Source of the DNA: a virus
Reading direction: 5' to 3' (one strand)
Virus record (IMG/VR): IMGVR_UViG_3300006754_000012
Span: 1-64,000 of that record
DNA length: 64,000 bases
The translations under genes and the position numbers were made by a program. The notes beneath the pieces were generated by a model, which searched no databases, was not told the DNA's origin, and saw nothing but the letters and a program-made list of their open reading frames with translations. Below, in pieces: positions 6,993 through 15,923 of the stretch. Each line of letters opens with the position of its first letter. Position 1 is the first letter of the stretch.

Positions 6993-9389
6993 ATGTCTAA
7001 ACTAAAAATCATCTCCTCACCTATTGTGCCTATGAAAAAGGCGCGTGAAGTCCGCCCTGGTGGTTGGCTTGCGACAGGTATGGCTAAGCCTAACAAATCA
7101 ATCCGAGAGCGCCTTGGTTGGTCACATAGTGATGATGCGAATGGTACTGCGGTAGGGGGGATAAACTCGTTCTATGCTAACAATAGAAGTTTGTTTCCAG
7201 ATCAATATTGGCAGCTATATAAAAGCACCCCAGACGTAAGGGCTTGTATTGATAGTATTGCTAGGCGCATCGCTACTTGGGATTGGTATGTAAAAGTAAA
7301 CTCTGATCCTAGAGATGAGATTGAGTACAGTAGGCTTAGTGAGCAGTCTGCGAAAGTAAGAAACTTCTTAGCCATGCCAAACACTGATGGAACTACATGG
7401 CAAGAAATGATGCAAGCAATGGTTACAGACCTATTGTTGTATGATGCAGGTGTGATTGAGCTTGTAAATGATGAGTCTGGCCGAATGTCGGAACTGCAAG
7501 TGTGGCTTGGTAGCGAGTTCCTACCTGTAGTGGATGACCGTGGTCATTTGCTGTACTACGAGCAAGACCCAGGGGGTGCAACTGGTGAGTCAGTACAAAT
7601 AGCACCAGAAGACATTGCTTATTTTAAGATCTATTCAAACACTAGATCTGCACTTGGCTTGCCAATGATGGAAACAGTGATCAATGAGTGTGTGACAGTA
7701 GTATTGGCTAGTGAGCACGCAATGTTGGCTTTAGATGCTGATGAGATACCTCCTGGGCTGCTTGTCTTAGGCGGTATTTCTGGGCCTGCTGCTGAGCGAG
7801 CAAGAACAGACCTAATGGCAATGAAAGGTAAGGATCACCGTATTCGTGTAGTTACAAGCCCTCAACCGTCTGGGATTGATGCGAAATGGTTAGAGCTTAG
7901 GCACACCCCAAAAGACCTGGAGCTACTACAAGTAGTAGCGGAAATGCGCCGTTCAATTTGGCGGGTGTTTGGTGTTATGCCTGTTGAGCTTGGTGAGACA
8001 GCAGGCATCCCAAGAGCCGCAGCAGAAATACAGATGGACGTATCTAGTAGTCATTTGATTTCGCCAATACTTGAGCTTATCCAAGCGCGACTAAACGCTC
8101 AAATAGTTCCTAAGCTTGTTGATGCAGATGATATTGGTAAACTTTCATTCACATTTGATCGTATTGCCCCCTCTACTGCGGAAGAGAAGCTATCTATGGC
8201 TAAGCGGGCTGAGAGCTTGATTAGGCAGGGGGTTCTTACTGTAAATGAAGCAAGGTCAGAAATGGGCTTTATGCCTATTGATGGTGGCGACGTTGCAATG
8301 GTGACAACGTCTTATGGCCCAATGCCGTTATCGCAAGTTGCTGCTGGGTATTCTCCTGCTGTAACAGTCCCAATGGGGGACGCTGCTTACGCATCGTTAG
8401 ATGGGGGAGCTATAGCTACTGATGGTGGTGTAAGCACTGGCGGAACCCCTGATCCAGTATCAACTACCCCAGAAGAAACATTATCGGCTAAAAACCCAAA
8501 GATTAATCGCACCCAAACAGTGAAGGTTACGGGTTGGCGGGGGGCCATGCTTTCAGACCCAGGGCTACCGAGCCACTGGGCAGATCCAGAAGCGTTTAAG
8601 GGTGAAAGGACGATTGATTTACGTAGCTTAGCGAACGTTGTTAGAGACTATACATTTGAAGTTGCTTCTTTATATGATGGCTTAGTAATTGAAGTTGGTG
8701 GCATTATCTCCTCCTCATATAGGGGCGGCGCTATTAGCGTTGAAACTTCTAACCAATCAAAGAAACGCCTTAGTGAAGCGTTTGATGCTTTTGTAGTTAG
8801 GTGGGAAATGGCAACTACCCGCTACTATATCAATGCGGCAAGGCTCGGCTATGAAGCAGCCGTGGACTTTATGGAGAATGTGCCTGATATGTCCCCTGTG
8901 CAGGTAGCTCTTTCATACCAAAATAAAGCAATGCAATACTTGGTGGATTCAAGTGGGTTGGTTGGTACACTTAAACAGAAGATTGGGCGCATATTAGAGT
9001 CAGCTACTTTATCTCAACGTGACCGCGCAGATCAAGTAAGCCCAGAGGATTCGGCTGGGGAAGTGGTAGCCCAAGTAGATAAAGAGCTTGAGGCGCAAGC
9101 TTATAGGATTAAGAATTGGAGCGGGAAGCTTGTTGCCTTGGCAAGCCTAGTCATGGTAAGCGCTCTCCGCAGTACAGTAACCATAGAAAACGGGAAGCCT
9201 GTTGTTTGGAAATATGATTGGAGGAGCCAGCCTGGTGATAATTGCGTCACTTGCACCACAGAAGGTTCGTCTGGCCCAAGATTATTAAGCGATATTTCTG
9301 CATACCCAGCATCAGATACTAAATGCGGCGCTAAGTGCCGATGTGTCCTTGTTATTTACAAATCTGACGAACTAACTGATGTTGAATAG
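6993..9389 (+). CDS. Portal protein fused to MuF-like head protein
   Basis: This 798-residue protein combines two head proteins. Residues up to about 440 look like an HK97-type portal (PF04860): an early Y-W-Q-L-Y segment, the C-I-D-S-I-A-R-R-I-A helix, a membrane-like L-L-L-Y-D-A-G region and S-I-W-R-V-F-G-V-M-P before the stem helices. The portal ring is the DNA entry channel and the tail attachment site. After a serine- and threonine-rich linker, the C-terminal 300 residues resemble MuF-type minor head proteins (PF04233). They end in C-V-T-C and C-G-A-K-C-R-C near the terminus, a typical zinc-type ending. Such proteins are carried inside the capsid and may be ejected with DNA. The start lacks a clear Shine-Dalgarno. 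Confidence 0.85.
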   Translation: MSKLKIISSPIVPMKKAREVRPGGWLATGMAKPNKSIRERLGWSHSDDANGTAVGGINSFYANNRSLFPDQYWQLYKSTPDVRACIDSIARRIATWDWYVKVNSDPRDEIEYSRLSEQSAKVRNFLAMPNTDGTTWQEMMQAMVTDLLLYDAGVIELVNDESGRMSELQVWLGSEFLPVVDDRGHLLYYEQDPGGATGESVQIAPEDIAYFKIYSNTRSALGLPMMETVINECVTVVLASEHAMLALDADEIPPGLLVLGGISGPAAERARTDLMAMKGKDHRIRVVTSPQPSGIDAKWLELRHTPKDLELLQVVAEMRRSIWRVFGVMPVELGETAGIPRAAAEIQMDVSSSHLISPILELIQARLNAQIVPKLVDADDIGKLSFTFDRIAPSTAEEKLSMAKRAESLIRQGVLTVNEARSEMGFMPIDGGDVAMVTTSYGPMPLSQVAAGYSPAVTVPMGDAAYASLDGGAIATDGGVSTGGTPDPVSTTPEETLSAKNPKINRTQTVKVTGWRGAMLSDPGLPSHWADPEAFKGERTIDLRSLANVVRDYTFEVASLYDGLVIEVGGIISSSYRGGAISVETSNQSKKRLSEAFDAFVVRWEMATTRYYINAARLGYEAAVDFMENVPDMSPVQVALSYQNKAMQYLVDSSGLVGTLKQKIGRILESATLSQRDRADQVSPEDSAGEVVAQVDKELEAQAYRIKNWSGKLVALASLVMVSALRSTVTIENGKPVVWKYDWRSQPGDNCVTCTTEGSSGPRLLSDISAYPASDTKCGAKCRCVLVIYKSDELTDVE

Positions 9390-9468
9390 TGTGAAATCCC
9401 GTATTATCGGCTAAGTAACGAATCACTGTTAGCCTTGTGTCGGTAGAACTAATATGATACATTCAGTT

Positions 9469-9491
9469 CATTGACGCCAAACAAGGTGCAG
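9469..9491 (+). repeat. Leader repeat, copy 1 (protease gene)
   Basis: CATTGACGCCAAACAAGGTG with the following CAG matches the segment at 21650-21672 except for small indels and one substitution. It overlaps the predicted TTG start of the protease gene. The twin copy lies in the leader of the tail tube gene, so a shared translational or transcriptional control of two major structural genes is possible. Confidence 0.45.
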
Positions 9492-11690
9492 TTTTACTCG
9501 GAAATGGATATGAAACTGCGTATAGAATTACCAATTGGCGAAAAAAAGTACACACTGGACTTTGATAAAGACAGTGAGGAAGGTGGCTTATCCAAGTGGG
9601 TGGGGCGTTGCCGTATCCCGTGTACGGGTTCTCTCCCAATGCAGGTTCGTCGTGTAGAACTAGCAAGCGAAGGCGGGGAAGAATCCTCTACAACTTTTAG
9701 TGAAGAAGGTGACGGCTCAATTTTAATTGAAGGGGTTGCTAGCTCAACCAGTGTTGATTGGCATGGGACAGAGATGAGCCTGACAGCCTTACACGGAATG
9801 GCCCAACAATTTAAGGCTGGAGTACCGTATGTCCCAGGCCATTATGAAGATGAATGGGATCAGGTGTTTGGTGTTACTGTTGATGCCTCAGTAGAACAAG
9901 GCCAAATAGCTAACGACGCCTTAGCTAAAGGTAATTCTGCTGGCTACCTACTCAAAGTTACTACCGCTTTATATAAAGAAGACAGCAGGGCTAAGCGGCT
10001 TTGCTCCTTATTAAGCCAAGGCGCAACCGTTGGTTGTTCCATCGGCGGGTGGTTTACGGAAATGGAAGTAATCACTAATTCTGAAGACGAAGTTGACCGT
10101 GTAATTATTAACGGTGTGGAGCTTGATCATCTTGCTGTTACTCGCAGGCCAAGCAATCCAGATAGCTGGATTTCAGATGTGGCGAGGAGTGTGAGTGTGG
10201 CCGTAAAGGATTCACGTTCAGTTTTAGATGCTCCTAACTATGAAGTTAGCAATGAAGTTACTAAACGCTGTGGTACTTGTAGACATTTCAGTGGAACAAA
10301 TTGGTGCGGCGCACATGAGTTTACCGCTTCCCCAGATTATGTTTGTGAATCATTGAGCGTAGAGAGCGGCGAAGAAATTATTGCACCAGCCGATCAAAAT
10401 GTTGATGTGGTTGTAGATGATGGGCCAGTAAATCCAGATGATCGCACTACCCTCCCACCCGAAGCAACAAGGGCAGCAACATCATTTGCTAATCTTCCGC
10501 TTGCACCACCCGACGCCAAGTTCATCAAAAGCCCCTCTCAAATGGTAGAACTAAAAGATAACATATTGGGTACATTGTTCGGTGGTGATCCAGACTGGGA
10601 TCGGTACCGTAAGGCTTTCCTTTGGTTTGATGAAGAGCGTCCAGAAGAAAAAGATTCATACAAATTAGCAGTCGCTAGGATGTATGATCCAGATGCGCCA
10701 GATAATGCCTCTTCACCTGACGGAACCTTGCATGTTTTTTATGATAAATTGCAAACCGTTGCTGAGAGGGTTGAATCGCAAAACCCTGGTATCCCAGAAG
10801 AAGATTTGGGTGAGGTAAAAGCTAACTTAGAAAGGTATATTGAAAAGTTTACTGCTGTAGAAGATGAAGATTTGCCGACAGGCGAAGACGAAGAAGCAGA
10901 GCTTTCTATACCCAGCCCGCAAGCAAGTACACGAGATGCTTGCGAAGAAGAAAATACGGTAGCCGATACAAATTCTTGCGATAGCGAGGATCTTGAAAAA
11001 GAGGCACCTGAGTTCACACCAGAAGAGGCCCGCAATAAAGAGGACACAGTTCCACTTGACAGCGGCGTTAATATGGGTGAAAAATCTTTCAGCGAAGACG
11101 CACACCGAGGCGCAGAAGTGAAAGTTGATACAGTCAAAAACCTAAAACAAGAGGAACGCGCCATGAGCGATGTAAAAATCGAAGAAACCGCGCCTGTCAC
11201 TGAGAACCACGAAGCGAACACGCTAGAGGCAATTGCCCGCAGCATGGACGCTATGCAAGGACTTCTCGGTAAGCTCGTAGAGCGGGACATGGCGCAGACT
11301 AAAGAACCCGTGCAGGAAACTGCACCTGAAACCAAAGAGGTTGATGGTAACGTAGAAGCAGAGCTTCGCGAGCGCCTTCAAGCTATGGAAGCTAAGATGG
11401 CACGGATGGCGGCTCGCCCTGTTCGTAACGGATTTGCCCATAGCCCGAACGATATGCGTTCTTGCCAGCCTGGTCGCTTGGGTGAGTTTGTTCGCGCAAT
11501 GGAAGATGTGCAAGGTGGAGCAAGTGCTTTGGCTGCTGTTTGTAAAGAACAAGCCGAACGCCGCTCTATTGAAGGAATCGAAGAACTGCCGTCACGTGGC
11601 TCCCTTGAGAAAGACCTTCGGTCTGTACTTGAGGCTGCCTTTGTTGATGGTGTAATCACTGACCCTGACGCCCGTAACGGCTGGAGGTAG
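9471..11690 (+). CDS. Prohead protease fused to scaffold
   Basis: This 739-residue protein (TTG start; ATG 9504 or 9510 are alternatives) appears to be an HK97-type prohead protease joined to a scaffold. Residues 85-260 carry the protease: I-E-G-V-A-S-S near the start, the likely catalytic histidine in V-P-G-H-Y and serine in V-G-C-S-I-G-G. These match the U35/S78-type prohead protease layout. A cysteine cluster (C-G-T-C-R-H, C-G-A-H, C-E) follows, which could bind zinc and is unusual in this family. A helical domain and a long acidic, coiled segment come next, then the scaffold-like end. The capsid gene starts 2 bases after its stop. The protease would remove the scaffold during head maturation. 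Confidence 0.8.
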   Translation: MTPNKVQFYSEMDMKLRIELPIGEKKYTLDFDKDSEEGGLSKWVGRCRIPCTGSLPMQVRRVELASEGGEESSTTFSEEGDGSILIEGVASSTSVDWHGTEMSLTALHGMAQQFKAGVPYVPGHYEDEWDQVFGVTVDASVEQGQIANDALAKGNSAGYLLKVTTALYKEDSRAKRLCSLLSQGATVGCSIGGWFTEMEVITNSEDEVDRVIINGVELDHLAVTRRPSNPDSWISDVARSVSVAVKDSRSVLDAPNYEVSNEVTKRCGTCRHFSGTNWCGAHEFTASPDYVCESLSVESGEEIIAPADQNVDVVVDDGPVNPDDRTTLPPEATRAATSFANLPLAPPDAKFIKSPSQMVELKDNILGTLFGGDPDWDRYRKAFLWFDEERPEEKDSYKLAVARMYDPDAPDNASSPDGTLHVFYDKLQTVAERVESQNPGIPEEDLGEVKANLERYIEKFTAVEDEDLPTGEDEEAELSIPSPQASTRDACEEENTVADTNSCDSEDLEKEAPEFTPEEARNKEDTVPLDSGVNMGEKSFSEDAHRGAEVKVDTVKNLKQEERAMSDVKIEETAPVTENHEANTLEAIARSMDAMQGLLGKLVERDMAQTKEPVQETAPETKEVDGNVEAELRERLQAMEAKMARMAARPVRNGFAHSPNDMRSCQPGRLGEFVRAMEDVQGGASALAAVCKEQAERRSIEGIEELPSRGSLEKDLRSVLEAAFVDGVITDPDARNGWR
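11163..11690 (+). CDS. Nested scaffold protein (in-frame internal start)
   Basis: The in-frame ATG at 11163 is preceded by GAGG at about 8 bases, giving a 175-residue product identical to the end of the protease protein. It is acidic and helical, with a likely coiled coil around L-R-E-R-L-Q-A-M-E-A-K-M. Codons shift at this point to those used in the capsid gene (more CGC, GAG and CTT), as expected if this part is made in larger amounts. In lambda, the scaffold Nu3 is nested in the protease gene in the same way. The product is inferred, not proven. Confidence 0.55.
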   Translation: MSDVKIEETAPVTENHEANTLEAIARSMDAMQGLLGKLVERDMAQTKEPVQETAPETKEVDGNVEAELRERLQAMEAKMARMAARPVRNGFAHSPNDMRSCQPGRLGEFVRAMEDVQGGASALAAVCKEQAERRSIEGIEELPSRGSLEKDLRSVLEAAFVDGVITDPDARNGWR

Positions 11691-11692
11691 AC

Positions 11693-12694
11693 ATGAGCGG
11701 TATTATTTCCCCACAATGGGCTAACTTAGACAACAATCGTCGTGAGGCTTTTCAGCGTGCAATCAATGTATCGACTGCTGGAACCACACTTATCCAGAAC
11801 TATGTGAATAAGATCATTCAGCAGCTTACTCTTCGTGAGTTTGGTGCCCTTGGTACTTTGCAACGTCGTCCTGGCCAAGGCTCGCAAGCAATCATCAATC
11901 GCCGAACTGGTTCTTTGATGACTTCTGCGAGTGTTTGGGTTGGTGATACGGCTACAGTAGCTGAATCTACTGGTACTTACACACAGGCCACATTCACGTA
12001 CCAAACCCTTGTTACTCGCGGTAAAGTTACCCGCAAGATGCGTGCCCGTGGCCGCAGCTATGTGGATATCCTTGCAGAAGAGATGACTTGGAAGCTTGAT
12101 GACTTCAACAATAAGCTTGAGTCTGCACTTTTCATTGGAGACAGCGCCACTGTGACTACACAGATTGATGGTATGCTTTCTCTTGTCGGTGCAGTTTCTG
12201 GTCAGGTTGTGGCTAACACCACTGCTGCGGCAGGCGACAGCTTGACGCTTGCAAAGCTTGACTCTGCCATTGATAAGGTCAAGGGAAGTGGATCACGCGC
12301 CGATCTTGTTATTTATGCGTCTTACTCAGGAGCGCGTAAGCTTAATGCTGCGCTTTCTGCCCGTCAGCGCTTTGATGACATGGTTGATATTGCGGCTGGT
12401 TTCCGTGTCCGTTCATACGACGGTATCCCAATCGTAGTTTCTACGGGTGTGCCTGATGATATGACTTGGTCTGGTAGCGCTATTACGGCGTTTACTGGTG
12501 AAACCACAAACCCAACTACAGCGCTTATTGTAATGAACAAGCGCTACAACTGGCTTGAGGAGCTTACCCCAACGACAATGATGCCATTGGCACGCGATGA
12601 TTCTCAATTTGAGCAGTTCGATCTGTTCTGGGATGGAACGCTTGTTTTCGGAAACACCCTTGGTGGTGCTATCCTTGGCGGTATTGACGTATAG
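11693..12694 (+). CDS. Major capsid protein, HK97 fold
   Basis: This 333-residue protein forms the icosahedral head shell. The pattern fits HK97-fold capsid proteins: an N-terminal helical arm, then a long E-loop (about 70-125) with T-F-T-Y-Q-T-L-V-T-R-G-K-V, a spine helix segment (D-I-L-A-E-E-M-T-W-K-L), a G-D-S-A-T region, and an A-domain with a late T-T-A-L-I-V-M-N segment. GGAGG precedes the ATG by 5 bases, overlapping the protease stop. Codon use is that of a highly expressed gene. A strong terminator follows, so the head transcript probably ends here. Confidence 0.85.
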   Translation: MSGIISPQWANLDNNRREAFQRAINVSTAGTTLIQNYVNKIIQQLTLREFGALGTLQRRPGQGSQAIINRRTGSLMTSASVWVGDTATVAESTGTYTQATFTYQTLVTRGKVTRKMRARGRSYVDILAEEMTWKLDDFNNKLESALFIGDSATVTTQIDGMLSLVGAVSGQVVANTTAAAGDSLTLAKLDSAIDKVKGSGSRADLVIYASYSGARKLNAALSARQRFDDMVDIAAGFRVRSYDGIPIVVSTGVPDDMTWSGSAITAFTGETTNPTTALIVMNKRYNWLEELTPTTMMPLARDDSQFEQFDLFWDGTLVFGNTLGGAILGGIDV

Positions 12695-12719
12695 TAAGCA
12701 GATTGTTTACTACCATATA

Positions 12720-12759
12720 GACCTGGCTAACTATTACGGTTGGCCAGGTCTTTGTGTTT
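12720..12759 (+). terminator. Intrinsic terminator after the capsid gene
   Basis: A 12-base stem (12720-12731 with 12739-12750; one G-U pair) with a 7-base loop is followed by TTTGTGTTT. It lies 26 bases after the capsid stop codon. The T run overlaps the -35 box of the next promoter, so ending of one transcript and start of the next share the same bases. Confidence 0.85.
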
Positions 12760-12780
12760 CTGATACAGTTAGATTACAAT
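12752..12780 (+). promoter_or_regulatory. Sigma70-type promoter after the capsid terminator
   Basis: TTGTGT (12752-12757) and TACAAT (12775-12780) are separated by exactly 17 bases. Transcription would start just before the ribosome binding site of the gene at 12799. The -35 box lies within the T run of the capsid terminator. Confidence 0.6.
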
Positions 12781-12798
12781 CAGCATTGGAGGTTAGAT

Positions 12799-13290
12799 AT
12801 GCCCGCTATTACAACTACAGTCCCTAAAGAAGAATCCTACAATTACGTTGTTGGACGAACAGATATAAATACTGAATTACATGACGCACAGGCGTATGAA
12901 TTCCATTCATACACTGAAAACCAAGACAGCCGATTGATTGAGTTTGGCTCTACGATTTACCACATGCTTTTCTTGCGAACGAGAGAAGCCAAAGAACGCG
13001 CTTGCTGCACTGGCTGGATGGATCTTACCCCACAGTGGAATGAGAAGTTAAATTCAATCCGCGTAGAGGCTACAACTGATAGTCAGCGCCAAATCTTGGC
13101 TGCGCTTGGAGATGGCGAGTGGCACAACAAGAAATTCATTACAAGCAATAGTACATTCAAAGATACTGAATGGAGAACTGCTATCAAAACATTGATGGAT
13201 CGTAAATTAGTTGAATGCAACATTTACGGCATGATGAAAGGCCGCGCTTCTAATCGTGGGTACAAGTACAGACTAGTCGTTAACGACTAA
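12799..13290 (+). CDS. Winged-helix-like protein downstream of capsid
   Basis: The ATG at 12799 follows GGAGG at good spacing and gives 163 residues. The upstream extension to 12754 is rejected because it overlaps the promoter. The N-terminal half is unfamiliar and contains a C-C-T-G-W segment. The C-terminal 70 residues look like a winged helix: a helix with R-Q-I-L-A-A-L, a turn, a helix with W-R-T-A-I-K-T-L-M-D, then L-V-E-C and a basic strand pair ending near G-Y-K-Y-R-L. That fold usually binds DNA. A DNA-binding protein with its own promoter among head genes suggests late-gene regulation, but this is inference. Confidence 0.65.
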   Translation: MPAITTTVPKEESYNYVVGRTDINTELHDAQAYEFHSYTENQDSRLIEFGSTIYHMLFLRTREAKERACCTGWMDLTPQWNEKLNSIRVEATTDSQRQILAALGDGEWHNKKFITSNSTFKDTEWRTAIKTLMDRKLVECNIYGMMKGRASNRGYKYRLVVND

Positions 13291-13301
13291 CAGGGGGATC
13301 A

Positions 13302-13868
13302 GTGGCAGACTTAACAACAAGGGTAAATGTAAAGCGGTTACTGGGTGTTCCCAGTGCTGTGACCATGCACGATGGTCTTATAGATACTTTGCTAGAAGTT
13401 GCTGATGAACAAATCATTGCCTATACAGGCATGGCTGCCCTGACCCAAACTACTGTTACAGAGAAGTACAATATTGATGGGTCTGCTGAAACCCAATTTA
13501 CATTACGCAATTTCCCTATTAGCGCCGTTGCGGCAGTAAAAAGCGCAGGGCAAACATTATCTACTGACAGTTGGTATTTTGAGCCGCGTAGTGGCTTATT
13601 GGCCCTATCAGATGCAAGCAGGTTCTTCGCATCAGGTAGACAAAACGTAGAAGTAACATATACTTATGGCTATAGTAGCGTACCAGCAGACCTGACTTAT
13701 GCTGCATCTCTTATCTGTGCCTATCATTTTAATGTTGGCAGGCACGCAGGTATGAGAAGCGAATCTGGGGGTGGGTACTCTTACAGGGTTTCTGAAAACT
13801 ACCTACCAGCAGCAGCAGAAGGTATTTTAGCTAAATACAAGAGAATTTTCCCAAAGGAGGGTAACTAA
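13302..13868 (+). CDS. Head-tail connector, gp6-like
   Basis: This 188-residue protein (GTG start after AGGGGG) resembles the HK97 gp6-like head-tail connectors (PF05135) that form a ring under the portal. An N-terminal helix (V-N-V-K-R-L-L-G-V) leads to a second helix with I-D-T-L-L-E-V-A-D-E-Q-I. A central beta region follows with F-T-L-R-N-F-P-I and Y-T-Y-G-Y, and a C-terminal helix. The length and position right after the capsid genes fit. It abuts the next gene (shared bases at 13868). Confidence 0.72.
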   Translation: MADLTTRVNVKRLLGVPSAVTMHDGLIDTLLEVADEQIIAYTGMAALTQTTVTEKYNIDGSAETQFTLRNFPISAVAAVKSAGQTLSTDSWYFEPRSGLLALSDASRFFASGRQNVEVTYTYGYSSVPADLTYAASLICAYHFNVGRHAGMRSESGGGYSYRVSENYLPAAAEGILAKYKRIFPKEGN

Positions 13869-14341
13869 TGCCTTTTTACGTAAGAAGAATTGAAGAAGGT
13901 GATCCTTCTGGCATTTTGAAAGTGTTTTTACCAACAGCAGTGCTTAAAGCTAAGCGAAACAACGGCCAATGGTATGTTGAAGCTAACTATAGTGGCGTAG
14001 TAAACGCATTGCGTGATAATGGTTGGCGCAAAGCAAATGATAAGCGTCAAGCCCAACTGCAAGGCCCACAAAGCTCACCAAAGCCTAAGGCAGCAGCACC
14101 TAAAGCTAAGCCACCAGTGAAAAAGGCACAGCCTAAGCCTAAGCCTAAACCAAAAGCAAAGCCAAAGGCTGCCACACCACCTGTGGAATTAAGCCTGCTT
14201 GATAGTAGTGTTAAAGTGATTGAAAAATTGCTGCGTTCTGGCGATTACGATGCTTATTTGCAGCCACTTTTAGATGCAGAAAACGCTGGCAAAACTAGAA
14301 AAAGCGTTGTCACGCTGCTTGAAGACAGGTTGAGTAAGTAA
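13868..14341 (+). CDS. Hypothetical protein with lysine-proline linker
   Basis: A 157-residue protein with an N-terminal beta-type domain (1-60, including N-G-Q-W-Y-V), a low-complexity linker of lysine, proline and alanine (about 70-105), and a short helical C-terminal domain with L-L-E-D-R-L-S. AAAGGAGG precedes its ATG. The linker resembles the one at the C-terminus of the product of 15372-15923. Such flexible tails often connect a virion-bound part to a tethered module. Function unknown; position suggests a virion or connector accessory. Confidence 0.7.
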   Translation: MPFYVRRIEEGDPSGILKVFLPTAVLKAKRNNGQWYVEANYSGVVNALRDNGWRKANDKRQAQLQGPQSSPKPKAAAPKAKPPVKKAQPKPKPKPKAKPKAATPPVELSLLDSSVKVIEKLLRSGDYDAYLQPLLDAENAGKTRKSVVTLLEDRLSK

Positions 14342-15363
14342 TGAACGTGTTGGTAACAGGAGGCTGTGGTTTTATTGGCCAGCATTTAGTTGAGCGTTTG
14401 GCCGCAAACCCCTATGTCACATCTGTATGGGTCTTAGATATCTTAGATAAGACAGCTACAGGTAAGACTCGTATTTCAGAAATTTCAAAGCTGGTCATTG
14501 GCAATGTTTGTGACCCTGACTCTGTAAACACAGCTATCGTATCGGCATATTCAAACGGGACTCCGATTGATTTAGTTATGCACTTAGCAGCCCAATCACA
14601 TGTGGACGAAAGCCTGAAAGACAGCTCAGGTACAATGTATGTGAACGCTGTTGGTACTCAGGTAATAGCGACAGCATGTTCTTATCACGAAATCCCAATG
14701 CTTTATTGTAGTACTGATGAAGTGTACGGCCCTTCAGCTATCACTGAGAATGGTGAAGTTGAAAAGAAAGGAGAAGGTGATGCCTTACTTCCAAGCAGCC
14801 CGTACAGCGCGGGGAAAGCGGCGGGCGAATTGTCGGTTCGCGCAGAAGGCAGAAGCTTTGGTTTGCAGTTTGCTATTACTAGGGGTTGTAATGCTTTCGG
14901 CCCAAATCAATTCCCCGAAAAGTTAATCCCCATTGCTTGCCAAGCACTACAATCACACAGCAAAGTCCCACTGCATGGCGGTGGCAGCCAAATTAGGCAA
15001 TGGGTTCATGTTTCCGAGTTTGTAGAAACTTTAATGGCGGTTGGCTCTAAGCTTGTAGCTGGAACCTTAATTCACGACACTTACAACATCGCAGGCCCAA
15101 CAAGCACAACAGTAAGGGAGCTTGTAGAGGGTTTAGCTCTCGTATCAGATTACCCAGAAAGCATGGAGCCTGGTGAAACCGTTGGTGATCGACCAGGCCA
15201 AGATGAGGCTTATTACGTTTGCGGCGATAGGTTTTTTAATGAGTTTGGCTGGAGGCCAAAGCGATCTATTTTAGATGAATTCGAGCTTTCAGCGCTCTTG
15301 GATTCATATAAGGATATAGAAAGCGTATATATCGCAAACTACACTGTTACACCTATAGCATAG
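14341..15363 (+). CDS. rmlB: dTDP-glucose 4,6-dehydratase-like enzyme (RmlB family)
   Basis: This 340-residue extended short-chain dehydrogenase has the NAD-binding T-G-G-C-G-F-I-G (6-13), H-L-A-A-Q-S-H-V-D (81-89), the active-site S-T-D-E-V-Y-G (124-130) and Y-S-A-G-K (Y155, K159). It also has N-A-F-G-P-N-Q-F-P-E-K-L-I-P, characteristic of RmlB. RmlB converts dTDP-glucose to dTDP-4-keto-6-deoxyglucose, the entry to rhamnose and many deoxysugars. The Thr-Asp-Glu catalytic triad is intact, so it should be active. It sits between connector genes in a late operon, near a sulfotransferase-like gene and a large glycosyltransferase. It may serve virion glycosylation, or the sugar for DNA modification encoded at 45.7 kb. 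An RmlC-like protein is at 62.3 kb. Confidence 0.82.
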   Translation: MNVLVTGGCGFIGQHLVERLAANPYVTSVWVLDILDKTATGKTRISEISKLVIGNVCDPDSVNTAIVSAYSNGTPIDLVMHLAAQSHVDESLKDSSGTMYVNAVGTQVIATACSYHEIPMLYCSTDEVYGPSAITENGEVEKKGEGDALLPSSPYSAGKAAGELSVRAEGRSFGLQFAITRGCNAFGPNQFPEKLIPIACQALQSHSKVPLHGGGSQIRQWVHVSEFVETLMAVGSKLVAGTLIHDTYNIAGPTSTTVRELVEGLALVSDYPESMEPGETVGDRPGQDEAYYVCGDRFFNEFGWRPKRSILDEFELSALLDSYKDIESVYIANYTVTPIA

Positions 15364-15371
15364 GAGAAGAC

Positions 15372-15923
15372 ATGCTTTTTTATAGAGGAAATGAATACAT
15401 TGGGGTTATCCCTGCGGGGGTGGAATTAAAAGGCCGCCTTGCAGATGGTTTGAGTATGGCAAATTGTGTAGTCAGTTTTGATGATCATAAAAAAGCTGTT
15501 TGTGTTGGGAAAATGGGTTTGCTCGAAGAAGGTAAATCCTCGTTTTATAGCGGGGAAAAATTCTTAGTGGTTTGGGGTGATAACGATAAGCAAATGGCAG
15601 AACATCTTTCTAACCGACCTAGGCGCTGCATTGTTTATGTTGGTAGTAAGCCCGCTGGGGCCACATCTGAAGCGATGCTTAAGCTTTATGATAAAGATCC
15701 ATCCCATACTGTTTACCGTTTCGATAATCCAAGCAAAGCAGTACGGGTTGTTGTCTTGTCAGATGAAGATCCAGTTGCCCAAACATACGACGGATCTAAA
15801 TGGGTAGGCTTAGTAGATAGTAAGCCAAAACCTAAAGTTGTAGCCCCAAAACCCGCCACCCCAAAGGCAACCGACGTAAAGAAAGAAGAAAAGACAAAGA
15901 AAGTCGAAAAAAAAGAAAAGTGA
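15372..15923 (+). CDS. Hypothetical protein with lysine-rich tail
   Basis: A 183-residue protein after AGGAGA. The first 140 residues are mixed alpha/beta with no motif I recognise. The last 40 residues are lysine- and proline-rich, then lysine- and glutamate-rich, similar in style to the linker of the protein at 13868. It overlaps the sulfotransferase-like gene by 4 bases. Function unknown; the sugar-gene context may be relevant. Confidence 0.7.
   Translation: MLFYRGNEYIGVIPAGVELKGRLADGLSMANCVVSFDDHKKAVCVGKMGLLEEGKSSFYSGEKFLVVWGDNDKQMAEHLSNRPRRCIVYVGSKPAGATSEAMLKLYDKDPSHTVYRFDNPSKAVRVVVLSDEDPVAQTYDGSKWVGLVDSKPKPKVVAPKPATPKATDVKKEEKTKKVEKKEK

Noticed and set aside
9379-9407. Possible promoter before the protease gene
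   Set aside because: TATTAT is present but no -35 box lies at a usable distance and the region overlaps the end of the portal gene.
10739-11335. Leftward open frame of 198 codons
   Set aside because: Serine-rich translation of the reverse of an acidic coding region; a typical shadow.
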